Below, piece after piece: positions 42,701 to 54,781 of a DNA stretch of 64,000 nucleotides. Location: positions 25,731,501 to 25,795,500 of the forward strand of contig CM066998.1 of the NCBI GenBank assembly GCA_033977485.1. The letters are read 5' to 3'. Under the pieces are notes generated by a model. That model was not told the DNA's origin, did not search any database, and worked only from the letters and a program-made list of their open reading frames with translations. Source of the DNA: Hydrangea macrophylla. Its lineage: Eukaryota; Streptophyta; Magnoliopsida; Cornales; Hydrangeaceae. Made by a program: the position numbers and the translations under genes. Every line of letters begins with the position of its first letter. The stretch's first letter is position 1.

Positions 42701-42980
42701 TGATATAAAACACAATCTGTATTGAGTTGGAAAACCACACCCAACTAAGGTGGTTTGTATATTGTATTTATAGGAGAATGTACAAAAGACACATGTCCCT
42801 AATGTGTAGTGATTTACATGGATAACAACTCACACCAGTTGGATAAGTTTGAAATTCTATCCTACACATTTATTGCACATAGTGAATCAAGGAGAGCAAA
42901 TCTCCTAATGTAATGGCTGAGCTTTAATATTATTTGACTTGATATTGGAAGAATCAACCATGGACCCACTTTGGTTATCA
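42701..42980 (-). repeat. 3' LTR of the split copia element
   Basis: 280 bp, TGATATAAAA...GGTTATCA. It is followed inside by TACCCCCGTA, the polypurine tract on the minus strand. The RNase H reading frame runs into it and ends at 42905. Confidence 0.93.
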
Positions 42981-43860
42981 TACCCCCGTAAGCGAAGGGG
43001 GCGAGAGCGCACCATAAGCTTGTTTATCAAAAACTTAAAACGAGTAGACGACAACCCTTTAGTGAAAACAACGGCTACTTGATCTTCGGTACAAAGGTAA
43101 TGAATTTCAAGTTCTTTGCGAACAATCTTATCCCGAGCGTAATGATAATCAACTTCCAAATGTTTTGTTCATGCATGAAAAATCGGGTTGGATGCTAAAG
43201 AAATAGAACTTATATTGTCACACCAAATACGTGTGTAGATAGAGAGAGACCCAAGTCCTTGAATAATGATCGAATCCAAGAGATCTCAGCGGCAGTGTAT
43301 GCCAATTGACGGTATTCCGCCTTAGTGCTAGAACGAGAAATAGTGCGATATTTCTTAGCATTCCAAGAAATAGGATTTTAACCAAGGAAAATGCAAAAAC
43401 CACCAGTTGAATGACGATCATCAGGGTTCCCAGCATAATCAGCATCTGAATATGCTTCCAAATGGCATGAGCCCGGTTGATAAAAAATACCATTATCATG
43501 AGTGTGTTTCAAATATCATAAGATTCGTTTAACAGCACTCCAATGAGTCGTGGTAGGTGTGTGCACAAATTGACACACTTGATTTACCGCATAAGCAATA
43601 TCTGGGCGAGTGAGTGTTAAATATTGTAGAGCACCTACCACACTCCGATAGTCAATAGGATTAGAAAGAGATTCACCATCATATAAACTCAATTTCTTAC
43701 CACTTTGAGTAGGGGAAGAAACAGGCTTGGCATCCTTAAACTTAGTGCGACTCAACAAATCCAAAGTGTATTTGGTTTGGGTCAAGTATAAACCTCCAGA
43801 ACTATAGACTGCCTCAATCCCAAGGAAAAAATGAAAGAGGTCCCAAGTCTTTCATAGAAA
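42905..43860 (-). pseudogene. Copia RNase H region
   Basis: Minus-strand pieces read YTLDLLSRTKFKDAKPVSSP, DYRSVVGALQYLTLTRPDIA and VNQVCQFVHTPTTTHW. After stops come EAYSDADYAGNPDDRHSTGG, then STKAEYRQLAYTAAEISWIR, and finally HLEVDYHYARDKIVRKELEI. These are the standard copia RNase H blocks, with its acidic residues (D in YSDADYAG, E in KAEYR). Breaks near 43513, 43380 and 43165 prevent one product. Confidence 0.87.
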
Positions 43861-43864
43861 ACAA

Positions 43865-44431
43865 TTAGCCCAGGTTGTGGATAAGCTTAGAGATATGTGA
43901 AGCCTCATTCCCAGTGATTAAAATATCATCAACATAACTCAGCAAAATTATGATCAAATCACCTTGGTGGAATGTAAATAAAGAATAGTCGGCCTTAGAC
44001 TCCTGAAAACCAAGCTCTTCCAGGTAATCAGAAAATCTCTTGAACCACGCTCGAGGAGCTTGTTTCAAACCATATAGAGACTTATGAATCTTGCAAACAT
44101 GATGAGGATAGTTAGGATCAATGAACCCAGAAGGCTGGCTCATCTAAACTTCTTCAGATAAAAAGCCATGGAGAAAGGCATTTTGCACATCCAATTGTCG
44201 AATAGGCCATTGGTGGTGAACGGCCAATGCAATCACAATACGAATGCTGGAGTGTTTGACAACCGGACTGAAAGTCTCCGAATAATCAAGTCCTTCCTGT
44301 TGATGAAATCCATTTGCGACAAGGCGAGCCTTGTAGCACTCAATCGATCCATCAGATCGTCGTTTGATTTTAAACACCCACTTGTTTGGCAAAATGTTCA
44401 TATTAGAACGGGGAGGTACCAAAGTCTAAGT
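43865..44431 (-). pseudogene. Copia reverse transcriptase
   Basis: Reads [55 protein letters not shown], then a stop near 44142, then CKIHKSLYGLKQAPRAWFKR and the catalytic SYVDDILITGNE. The upstream end is cut at 44432 by the Athila element; the missing part of the frame resumes at 59076. RT copies element RNA into DNA. Confidence 0.9.
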
Positions 44432-45100
44432 ACCACTGACACGAATATTTTTCTGTGCGCTTGTGTGCTATACCCAAGTGTAGGTAACCGTGTAAGTAAT
44501 AAACTGGATTAAGTCCAAGTCGATCCCACAGGGAAGGATGAGAATTAAATTACTTAGATTAGACTCTAAAAGAAAAGAAAATTCAATGTTTTAAAAGAAG
44601 TGTAGAACACAAAGTTCTACGCCCAACAACTACTAAAATGAAAAGCAACTAAATTAAATTAACTAACAATTAACTATTTAACTAAAGCGATATTTTAATA
44701 ACGGTTTTTCTTAACAAAAGTGAAGTGTTAGGATCACACGAATCCACTGTGACCTGGCCGTCTACCATGCAATTGCAATTTAAGCTCAATGGAGTACATC
44801 TTCTACAGAATTCCGTACTTCTCTAAGGATCTAGAATCAATAGCCCTTTCATGACTGGGACTATAACATCTCAATTAAGTGCAAAATACATGAAAGCGGT
44901 TTAATTCAATAGTTAAGACTTGCACCTACAATGGTGTTAGCATTGAGGGTGGTTTGCAAAATGTATTGAAAGAAAATGCCTTAAGGCCTTAAGTTCAAAG
45001 ACTGCTTTGACAAACTGAGCATTTGGGGACAGTTTGATAACAAATTCTTAAAACAGAAAGTCTTGGAATACTGTATTGGATGTTCTCAAGAATCTGAGAG

Positions 45101-45222
45101 TTCGATCGATCGATGCGCTTTTGATCGATCGACAGTCGTCATCTCTCAATCGATCGAAATGTCTTCGATCGATTGACTATATCTCTGTACCGATCGATCG
45201 AAATAACTTCGATCGATCGAAC
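45101..45222. repeat. ATCGATCGA palindrome cluster 1 in the Athila LTR
   Basis: Five units such as TTCGATCGATCGA and TCAATCGATCGAAA. Also in the other LTR at about 58089-58210. Confidence 0.88.
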
Positions 45223-45717
45223 ACAGGTATTATTATGATGCATGGTAGAGGCCTGAAAATCACAGTTTCATCGTGATTTCCCAACCTTGGACTACTCAGA
45301 CATGGTCTGGAGTGTCCCAGATGCGATCTTAACGTAAAGATTCATTAAGGTATCGTTTGTTTGTGAGTTTTCATTAAAACTTATGAAAACTTGAGATTTC
45401 AACTTGTCTAGCATAAAAAAAAACAGTAAGATTAAACCCTAAACTACCATTAACTTAGTGCAGTATGTAAATAAAACGATAACTTAGCAACCTTGAATGA
45501 AGAACTCGTATTTAAACCAAAGAAAATCCAAGCTATCAATGTAAACTTTGAGTAACAACCTACAAAACAAGAAAACTCTCTCCTCTCTCTATGAAAACTG
45601 ATAAGAAGTAAGTGGGGCGTCCTCCTGGACGTAAACAATACGAGTTTTTGTAGTAGAAACCTAATGCTAGGGTTAAACTCCGTCTTTTGCTGCGTGCGCG
45701 TATTCTGCTAAAAGGCA

Positions 45718-45833
45718 TGTTCGATCGATCGAACAACTCTCGATCGATCGAACTTCTAGAATCTTCGATCGCTTGAGACAAGTTAGATCGATCGAAACCT
45801 CGATCGCTTGAGAGAACCTTGATCGATCGAGCT
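45718..45833. repeat. ATCGATCGA palindrome cluster 2 in the Athila LTR
   Basis: Six units, including the perfect TTCGATCGATCGAA and decayed forms such as CTCGATCGCTTGAGA. Counterpart at about 58706-58820. Confidence 0.88.
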
Positions 45834-46084
45834 CTAATTTTCAGCTTTGAATTGTCTTCATTGGAGCCAAGCACTTCCTTTTCATCCTGCTCCTTTAATT
45901 ATTCACACAGCGACAATAATCTGCACAGATCACAGCTAAAACACACAACTTATCATAGATTAATCATAATGTGTAGAAACTGGCGTTGTAATCCAAACTG
46001 CAGATATATGAGGGAATTGTGAACTAAACTAGTGTATTTTCTTCTTTTAGCGCGGTTGTATTTTACAAATACCCCCGCTTGTCA

Positions 46085-46096
46085 CAACCCCCCAAC
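46085..46096 (-). promoter_or_regulatory. Polypurine tract of the Athila-like element
   Basis: The minus strand reads GTTGGGGGGTTG directly before the 3' LTR. Confidence 0.8.
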
Positions 46097-48276
46097 TAGC
46101 GAGTTGCTAGTCCCTAGCAATAAAGCGAAAATAAAACAAGCTAACTACTACTACAACAACTAAAATGAACAAAAATAAAACTAAACCAAACTAATCTAAT
46201 TAGAAATAGAACTACCTTACTCACTTTCGCAGGAATCGTGGTTGCATTTAGCTAATGCAACAAGCCGTTAAACCCCTAGGTTCCCCTAGTGGACGAGTGT
46301 TGTCTCGTGAGGGTTTGCAGTGAATATACCCACAAAATTCTCTGATTAAGCTCGAATTATATAGAATACTTTTAAACAACCTCTATTATTCAACTGTTAA
46401 TTTAGCTCCACAAATCATATCATCCTCATTCAAACCATGAAAGAAATGCACATGTTCCTCATGTCACCAAGATAAAAATAACATAAGCATCACATCCATG
46501 TATCCGTGTGTGTGTGAAGTTAACAACTATGCATCCAACTTTACTTAGAATTGTTTAGACTATCATACTCTTGGAACTTGTAGTTTCAACTCGATTCTCA
46601 CATGGGTCTGCACTCAAAAATGAACATCTCACAGAAACTGGTTTAATAATGATCGCTCATGGTGTGAAAGCTTTAATAAGAGTGATGTTCTGGCTACTAG
46701 TGTTTCACACCTAACTCGATAAAGGACGAACATTTAGAGTGTATAGTCTCATGAAAGGAATACTACTTACTAGAGGAGCGAAATACCGTGAATACTCAAA
46801 TTACACGTACATATTCAAACTAAGTTGTTAAAAATCATTAAAACTTTGACTTTTCGGCTTTTATTTAGTAGGATAGAAATAAGAGGGGCAAGATGTACAC
46901 ATCCTTAGCATGTGATAGAGACTAATTTATTTCTTCTTTATTCCAACCATCCTCTATTCTCATATACATTTATTTCCTTTTACTCCTCCTTCCTTCGTTT
47001 TTTTTTTTTTTTTTTTTTTTTTTAACCTTTTTCCGACATCTCCTTTTCTTTTTTTTTTTATAACGTCCTTCCCACGACTACTCCCTTCTCATCACATACC
47101 TCAACAATTTTAATTACATTAGATGTGCAATCGAGTTTTTAGAGGTTAAAGTATCAGATGAAGGGTTTTAGGCTTTCATATTGGCAATATTTAATCGGTG
47201 TGGGGTTAAGAGATTCTTGGATGTTGATACAGGTATATGAAAAAGGTAAGGACTGAATAACGATGGCTTAAATCATTTTCTTAACTTCTTAGTTTTAGCA
47301 CTTCAGTGTTCATTGAGTTTAGTTGGTAGATCCTGAACGTTCTCCTCTAATAAACAGCCTAAATGAAAAATTAGAGACTACTCAACGAATTTAAAATATA
47401 TTCAAGAAGAATAATTCGAATTTATTGTGATAAGTCCCTCAGAATTGAAGTTTGGGCTCAAAAACTCACTAAGGGTAACTAGTTTCCACTACTTGTTCCT
47501 TAAAGCATAACAGTCGTATTAATTCTTATTTAAGTTTTCAGCATAGCTATTAAAACGTGCAAATGTATGTTGGATACTAGAATGGTCAACATATGCATTC
47601 GTCTTAGTGACACTAGAAAAACACACGTGAATGTAATTCATAAAAGGATGAGATTAATATGAATATATCATCGCTGGATAGCAGCTGAATAAGAGAGAAT
47701 ATTTACAAGTATTCCACCGATAAAGAAAATTGAAATGTAATTTTTGTTCTTTGCTTATAGCTCAATTTTCAAAATTTCTTCGTTTACGTGCGCATTTGTG
47801 ATTGTATTCAATGTGCAATAAAGTAAATCAGATTGCTACATAACGTAAAACATGCTCAGGTGATAATCTATTTACATCCCACCCCCAACTAAAAATCGCG
47901 ATGACCTCAGAAGTTGATTTTCAACAATAGATTAGAAGATATCACCTGCTAAAGCAGGCAATAACTGCAAGCGTAACAATCTGTAAAGGAATATACAATC
48001 TCCAAGCAACCAAGATCAAACGAAAGATATACAAGGGAACAATCAGCGTATGATATATAAAAAAAAAACAGAAACGATCACTGCAAAAGTAAAGCACTAG
48101 AAATGACAGGGCATTGATAATAGAGGTCATACAATCTCAAAACATCCACCAGTCCAAAAATAACCACCGACAGTTCCACATAATCCAACAACCAAAAATA
48201 AATAAAGAGAGCAGAGAGATAGAAATAAGAAAGAAAAGATACAACAAAACTCTCCAAAAACTCTCATCGTCAAAAC
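46097..48276 (-). other. Athila 3' untranslated internal region
   Basis: About 2.2 kb without an ORF between the last post-pol ORF and the 3' LTR. It holds a long T run at about 46998-47023 (plus strand) and AT-rich DNA. Long 3' non-coding tracts are usual in this lineage. Confidence 0.6.
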
Positions 48277-49721
48277 CTAAACATCATCTGCGACATCTGA
48301 TAATATCTCTATCGGCGTAGCGGGGGTATCCTTAACTTCACCCTCAGCAATAGTACGGGCCATCGCCGGGTCACTCTCAGTCATGACTGGAGGTGGTGAA
48401 AGTGGGGGCTCCGCAGAAGGTGGTGCCGCGGAGGATGATGGTGCAGCAGGATCAACAGGTGGCGGTGGGGGATCAGATGTGGATGGATCGGCGGTAGGAT
48501 ATGCAGTAGGGTGAGTAGTGGTAGGTAGGGGTGTATGTAATGACTGGTCAACCCCCAACTGAATCAAAATGGCCTCAACCAATGTCGTCATGTGGTCCAT
48601 CCGGCCCTCGAGTCTGATCCGAGCCTCCCTCTCCTCCAATGATAACTCATGAACAATCGGGAGAGGCACGAATGACGAAGACTCTCCATGGGCCTGAGTT
48701 TGAGCCTGAGATCGCTGTCTCAGCTCAAACTGTACAATCTTCACCCGAGGATCAACCTCGTCATCAGAATCAAGCTCCTCAGCCTCTGTCGGCGTCCCTA
48801 AAGCTGCATCCTCAGTGTCGGTGCCATCAGCTCTCCTCCTCTTCTCTCCAACTTTCGCTTTCCCTTTACCCTTTTCTCTTCCTCTTCTGAGCATTAGATC
48901 GGCGAAAAGCTGTCTCGCCAAACCGACTACGAGCCTGAGAGGTCGCATCATCAGGTAAGGGAACGAGGCCAGCCTGATCGATCACCCGGTGAATGGTCCA
49001 AGCACCTTTCAGGTGCTTCTTGGCAGCAATGTAACGAGTGGGGTGCCTCATGAAGTCAATGTACAGGCGAGGCAAATAGACCGGTAACCCCGTCCCTATG
49101 GCATATAACACGTGCGCATACCAGGGTGCAATCTTCTCTCGGTAAGAGGTCACCAATAGGAAGTTGCTTAGAGAAAGGTGGAGCATGTGATAATTATCGG
49201 TCAGATAAACGTCAGCAATAAGGGATGTACCATCCCAACTCGGTAACGCATCCCCGGTGAGCTCTCGAATGACTGCAGTCGGTGGGAGTACTGGCCTGTC
49301 AGCACGGTGCGGGCATACACAGTCGGGCACCTCCGGGACCCCTAGAGCAGCTGAGACGGTGGCCAGACTGAACACAATCTCCCAGCCGCGAAAGAATGAT
49401 CGTAAAGTGAATGCGGCATCGGGATCTTGGATCATCGTCGCACAAGCCGCGTGGATCCACGAAAGATTCACTCTCTTTGCCTGAGAGAGAAAATCGTACT
49501 AGTGTGGCATGGCTCGGAGGCGGGCGAGATACCAAGGAGTAGTGAGCCATGCCGTCTCAAGTGGTCGCTCAAGCATGACCTTTCTGGACTGGAAATAGCA
49601 CGTGAACCACTGGCAGTCGGGGGTGTTCCGGAAGCCATGATGTGGGACCGGGTCAGGAATAGCAAGGTCAAAGGGCTTCTCCCTGTGATACCCTGTAACA
49701 GGGTTCATTGTGAAGATCCTG
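48277..49721 (-). pseudogene. Athila post-pol ORF X3 (plant transposon-type protein, env position)
   Basis: On the minus strand a 20-plus pyrimidine run ends in TTTCAG (49719-49721), followed by GATCTTCACAATG with ATG at 49708 (MNPVTGYHREKPF). The frame meets TAG at about 49499-49501 and continues as NLSWIHAACATMI and AFTLRSFFRGWEIVFSLATV. It then reads HLSLSNFLLVTSY, VLYAIGTGLPVYLPRLYIDF, and a Lys/Arg-rich stretch near 48880. There a one-base shift occurs before an acidic, Pro-rich tail (TDTEDAALG, LDSDDEVDPRV). The middle resembles the putative plant transposon protein domain found after pol in Athila-type elements. That position is often called env-like, but I see no clear signal peptide or membrane helix. 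Function unknown. Confidence 0.7.
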
Positions 49722-49805
49722 AAATGAAAAAAAAAAAAAAAAAAAGGAAAGATCATTAAAAATAGAAACGGAAAAAGAAAACAGAAAAACTGTCACTGCC
49801 AGAGT

Positions 49806-50351
49806 TCGAGCGATCGAACTTTTCTCGATCGATTGAACATGGGTCATCCTCCTCGATCACTTGATACCAGCTCGATCGATCGAGCACAGTCATGCGGTCA
49901 GCAACGAGAACAAGACAGAAGAAAAAAGAAAACAAAGAAATAAGGTAAGGGGACTATAAACTAAATAAAATTGGTCGTACGACCAATGGGGGGCACCCCC
50001 ATCAAGATTCGATCAAAAGAAGAAAGAGGAAGTGGCCCGGGCCTTACCTCGGGATATTTGCAGAGGGGGAGGTTGATGATGATGGAGATGATGAGTGGAG
50101 GGACCAGGGGCCTTCCAAAATGGTGTGGTAGTAGGGGGTTGTGAGAATCGCCCCAAATCACCTCTGTCGCCGATCGCTCGAAGAGAGAGGGAGATGAAGA
50201 GAGACTGAAGGAGGTGTACGCAAGACGCCTCATTTAAATACAAGTCTCGATCGATCGAGATTTGTTCGAGCGATCGAACATTCGATCGATTGAGATGGCG
50301 CTCAAGAAAGTGATACGTTCGATCGATTGAGAAACTTTCGATTGATCGAAT
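49806..50351. repeat. ATCGATCGA palindromes in the Athila post-pol region
   Basis: Two groups, 49806-49885 and 50246-50351, with TCGATCGATCGA, TTCGAGCGATCGAA and TTCGATCGATTGAG units. They lie in the intron-like spacer between ORFs X2 and X3. Confidence 0.85.
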
Positions 50352-50682
50352 CTAGACCTTCCAAAACTTCACAGAATGGAAAAATTAAGTACCCCTAACT
50401 TACCTAAGTTATTCTGGACATACAGTAGAAATGATAAACAAAGCTGTGACAGGACATTTAAGCCAAAAACTCATCCTCATAATAGAAAATTGCAATTTTT
50501 ATTTAAATGAACTTTATAATAGCATCCATATTGCAAATTTTTTTTTGCCCCCACTTGATATTTAAGACCTTATTTAACTAAAGAAAACTAAAAATATAAC
50601 TAAACTAATGAAATTGTTTGTCTAGGATTACACTTCAATTGATAACAGAAAGACCAATGACAAAATACATTTGAAGTGGACA

Positions 50683-51011
50683 CTACTCTTCGAGCAAGAA
50701 AATTTCTACTCCCACCATTGCTTCATTCTCCGCTAAAACTTCGCATGTGGAGTCCAGACAGGATGATTCCCTTTCCCAGAACAGTCGGAAAGCAGCAAGG
50801 ATATCATCGAGCAAATCTGAAGTCTTTAAGGAATTGAAAGCCCATGCAAGAGGTGATCCGGATGGAGACAAGGATAGCGGAGTATAATCATGCAACGGAC
50901 TTTCCTCTTACGGCGGAGTATTTGGGGGCCATATGTATGGTCCAAAGCCATGAACCATTTGATGTGGAAGGTAAAGAGGCGGGAATGGTGGATGCATAGT
51001 GACAATCCTGA
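50683..51011 (-). pseudogene. Athila post-pol ORF X2
   Basis: The acceptor TTTGTCAG (51009-51011) leads to GATTGTCACTATG, with ATG at 50997. The ORF reads MHPPFPPLYLPHQMVHGFGP, then a TAA at 50908-50910, then HDYTPLSLSPSG and LLDDILAAFRLFWERESSCL, ending at 50683. The first part is proline-rich, the second acidic. If exon X1 is spliced to it at the donor GTTAAT (51132), the frame runs on without a break through RIVTM. No family recognised. Confidence 0.55.
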
Positions 51012-51132
51012 CAAAGGAAAAAAAATAACAAATGAAAACAACAAAAAGAAAAGGAGTTAAATAAGACTTAAAGGAAACGACAACAGAAAGAAATAACTAA
51101 ATAAAGAGAAAGACAAGTGACAATGAATTAAC

Positions 51133-51621
51133 CTCACTATTGGCATGAGACACCCATGTGCACTAGCAGGTAACGGGCACTGGAGCCGAAACAGCAAATA
51201 ACTCGGGTGCACATAAATATAGGGAACCACCTTGATGACAAGGAAGTCATCAACATAGGTGAATACAGCGTTGTGGTGTTCGGGCACCACATCTTGTAGG
51301 TCTTCTTCGTCCCAAGGTTCCCACATGGAGTCATTCTCCCACTGCTCTAAGAGAGCATCATCCACTTCCCCAACCACATACCCTTCAGGTTCTCCTTCCT
51401 CACCAGAAAGGTCCATATGCTCGAAGGGGTTAATCTAGAGGAGAGCAGGGTTATAAGGGATGTATCCATGGGTCAGGTCCACGACATCATCTGCCCCTGG
51501 TCCTTGGTAAGGAGATAAGCAGAATGCTATCTCGTCGGCAGTCCAAGGTGGGTTCTGATATTCAGAATCAGCCCATGACCCTATAGAATGAATATCATCA
51601 TCTCTCATATTAAAAAGCCTG
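51133..51621 (-). pseudogene. Athila post-pol ORF X1, acidic
   Basis: The acceptor CCTATGCAG (51619-51621) leads to GCTTTTTAATATG, with ATG at 51608. The ORF reads MRDDDIHSIGSWADSEYQNP, then PYNPALL and a TAG at about 51435. It resumes in frame as EHMDLSGEEGEPEGYVVGEV and LLEQWENDSMWEPWDEEDLQ. It is strongly acidic. A branch-point-like TTCTAATC lies about 35 bases before the acceptor. A donor GTTAAT follows at 51132. It starts about 140 bp after the pol stop. No family recognised. Confidence 0.55.
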
Positions 51622-51756
51622 CATAGGAAAGATAATATGAAATAGCAGATTAGAATCGAAATCACTTGTAGAGGGAGATAGAAAGAATTAAAAATTGAAA
51701 AACATCAACGGTAAAGATATACAACAACAACGTGAATAAACGCTTAACATTTGAGA

Positions 51757-53154
51757 TCAAGAGTAGTTGGGTTCATCCAGTTGGATGAACTCAGCCTCTG
51801 TTTGGAAATTCTCCAATAACGATTTTAGCCTTTGGCCATTGACCTTAAAAACTGCATCGTTCTTGGGGTTTATCAGCTCAACCGCCCCATGTGGAAAGAC
51901 AGATTTGACTATGAATGGTCCTGTCCACCGAGATCAGAGTTTTCCTAGAAAGAGGTGGAGGCAAGAGTCATACATCAAGACTTTCTGCCCCGGCTCGAAT
52001 GATTTATGACAAATTATTCTATCGTGGCGAGCCTTCAACCTTTCCTTATGTAATCGAGCATTGTCGTATGCATCTCGACGTATTTCTTCCAATTCAGCCA
52101 ATTGGAGTTTTCGAAGATGCCCTCCCTTTTTAATATCAAAGCTCAATGAGCGTGTTGCCCAATAAGCTTTGTGTTCGATTTCGACAGGGAGGTGACATGC
52201 TTTTTCGTAAACTAACCTATACAGAGACATTCCCAGATTTGTTTTAAGAGCCGTGCGGTAAGCCCATAATGCATCAGTCAGTTTATATGCCCAATCCTTT
52301 CTGTTGAAACTAACCGTCTTTTCGAGAATATGCTTAATTTCTCGGTTAGCTAACTCTGCTTGCCCGTTTGTTTGTGGATGGTAGGCGAGAGCGATTTTAT
52401 GATTGACCCCATATTTCTTGAGGAGTGACTCCAAAGGCCTATTGCAGAAATGCTTACCTTGGTCACTTATTAAGGCTTTCGGGGTTCCAAAACGCGATAG
52501 GATATGTTCCTTAAGAAAGAGTATGACTGGTTTATGGTCGTTGCGTCTCATTGGTATCGCTTCTACCCATTTTGACACATACTCCACAGCTAGGAGTATG
52601 TATTCACAATTGTTAGATTTAGAGAACGGGCCCATGAAGTCTATGCCCCAACAATCGAATATTTCAATCGTGATAATAGGGGTTAAGGGCATGGAGTTCC
52701 TTTTTGAAATTGTACCAAGCTGTTGACAGCGTTGGCACATTTTGCAGAAAGCGTAGGCATCTTTGAACAAGGTGGGCCAATAGAAACCGCTATGTAGAAC
52801 TTTTTACGCGGTCTTTTGTTATGCGAAATGGCCACCGCATGCCTCAGAGTGGCATGATGCTAAAATGATGGTTATATCCTCGTTTAGAATGCAACGTCTG
52901 ATGACCTGATTGGCACAATACTTAAATAAGTACGGGTTGTCGAAGAAGAAATGACGTGCGAAAGAGAGGAACCGCTTCCTATCTGGTTTGGACCAATGAC
53001 TTGGGGTCTCTCCCGTGGCAAGATAATTTACTATATCAGCATACCAGGGCAAACCCAAAACAGTCATTAGTTGCTCATCTGGGAATTCGTCTTTTATCGG
53101 TGTGGGTTCAGTGTTGTCAACAAAAGTTAACCGAGATAAATGGTCGGCGACCAC
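51757..53154 (-). pseudogene. Athila integrase
   Basis: This starts in the frame shifted near 53150 ([14 protein letters not shown]). The zinc finger reads HSEACGGHFA, two stops near 52804-52816, then CKMCQRCQQLG. The catalytic core has D in CWGIDFMGPF, D in LISDQGKHF and E in NGQAELANREIK, all present. The C-terminal part KSFEPGQKVLMYDS runs to LGKL, a TGA where Arg is expected, then [20 protein letters not shown] and a final stop at 51757. It would insert element cDNA. No chromodomain. Confidence 0.9.
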
Positions 53155-53780
53155 ATTCTCTACTCCCTTTTTTATCTTTGATCGTTATATCGAATTCTTG
53201 GAGTAGGAGTATCCAACGGATAAGCCTTTGCTTTGCATCTTTTTTAGACAGCAGGTACTTGAGAGCCAAATGGTCCATAAAACAGATGATTGGAGACCCT
53301 ATCAGATATGACCTGACCTTGTCCAAAGCGAATACTATTGCCAAGAGCTCTTTTTCTGTAGTTGTATAGTTCATTTGAGCCTCGTTAAGTGTTCGATTGG
53401 CGTAATAGATTACGTAAGGTTTATTATCCTTCCTCTGTCCTAGGACTGCACCAATGGCGTAGTCACTAGCGTCGCACATTAGTTCGAAAGGCAGACTCCA
53501 GTCGGGTGCCTGGATTATCAAAGATGTTTGACAGTTATCTGACCACTCGAAAGGTGCGTCTTTGACTAAAAGTTGGCACAGTGGTCGGGAAATTGCACTA
53601 AAGTTTTGGATAAAGCGACGATAAAATCCCGTATGTCCCAGAAAAGATCGAATGTCTTTGACTGTACGAGGGACAGGTAAATTCCAGATTATATCGATTT
53701 TAGCTTTATCAACCTGGATACCTTTATCAGAAATGATGTGACCGAGGACAATTCCCTTGGTCACAATGAAGTGACACTTT
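53117..53780 (-). pseudogene. Athila RNase H
   Basis: Reads [55 protein letters not shown] and [20 protein letters not shown]. Around 53520 several codons of the usual segment between DNCQ and APDWSLPF seem to be missing. A frameshift near 53150 separates it from integrase, and a TAG at about 53780 separates it from RT. Confidence 0.88.
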
Positions 53781-53782
53781 TC

Positions 53783-54779
53783 CTAATTTAGTACTAGGTG
53801 TTTGTCCTCGCATATTGCGAGCACACGTTCAAGGTTGTCTAAGCAATTTTCGAAACTATGGCCAAACACAGAAAAGTCGTCCACAAAGACTTCGAGTATT
53901 TGTTCGACCATATCGCTGAATATACTTAACATGCACCTTTGAAAGGTAGTAGGTGCATTGCATAAGCCGAATGGCATACGACGGTAAGCGAAAGTACCGA
54001 ATGGACACGTGAACGTAGTCTTTTCCTGATCTTCAGGAGCGATTTCAATTTGGTTATACCCACTATATCCATCTAAGAAGCAGTAGTACTTATGACCCGC
54101 TACTCGTTCTAGCATTTGATCCATGAAAGGTAAGGGAAAATGGTCTTTTCGGGTCACGGTGTTCAATTTTTGGTAATCAATACACATCCTCCATCCAGTA
54201 GGAATGCGTGTTGATACTAATTCACCATCTTTATTTGGTATGACTGTTATGCCTGCCTTCTTTGGCACTACTTGGGTTGGACTAACCCAAGGACTATCAG
54301 ATATTGGATATATGATCCCAACATTAAGTAGTTTTAGCACTTCCTTTTTTACTACTTCTTGCATGTTGGGATTCAGACGCCTTTGCATTTGTCGCGAAGG
54401 TTTCGCGTCTTCCTCCAAATATATCTTATGGGTGCACACAGACGGGCTTATGCCTTTGAGATCGGCAATAGTCCATCCTAATGCTCCCTTATGTTGTTTT
54501 AACACCTTGATTAACCTATCCTCTTGTTCAGAATTTAAAGTAGATGAGATTATGACAGGATAAGTCTTCTCAGTCCCTAGGAAAGTGTATTTGAGCTCTT
54601 TTGGAAGCTCCTTTAATTCCATTTTGGGAAACAGCATATTCGAGGGCATGACTAGCTTCGTTTTAGGAGGCAGTGGTTCATATGGTGTTATCCACATGCA
54701 TTCAACTCTATCCTCCTCTAGTGTATCCAACATGAGGCAAGTGTGATTTAAAGAAGCATCCAATGGGGTAGACTCTTTA
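53783..54779 (-). pseudogene. Athila reverse transcriptase
   Basis: The 326-residue frame reads GIIYPISDSPWVSPTQVVPK, TGWRMCIDYQKLN, YCFLDGYSGYNQIEIAPEDQ, RMPFGLCNAPTTFQRCM and the catalytic VFVDDFSVFG. These are standard Athila RT blocks. It is in frame with the protease upstream (TAA at about 54780) and RNase H downstream (TAG at about 53780), so both stops are late mutations in one polyprotein. Confidence 0.92.
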
Positions 54780-54781
54780 GG

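Larger units (their letters stand above)
44437..46084 (-). repeat. 3' LTR of the Athila-like element
   Basis: 1648 bp with TGACACG...CGCTTGTCA ends. It carries two clusters of TCGATCGATCGA motifs (about 45101-45222 and 45718-45833). A TTTAAATA box occurs on the minus strand near 45505. Confidence 0.93.

Noticed and set aside
48277..49721. True envelope glycoprotein gene in the Athila-like element
   Set aside because: No signal peptide, membrane helix or fusion features are visible; the middle fits the plant transposon-protein type instead.
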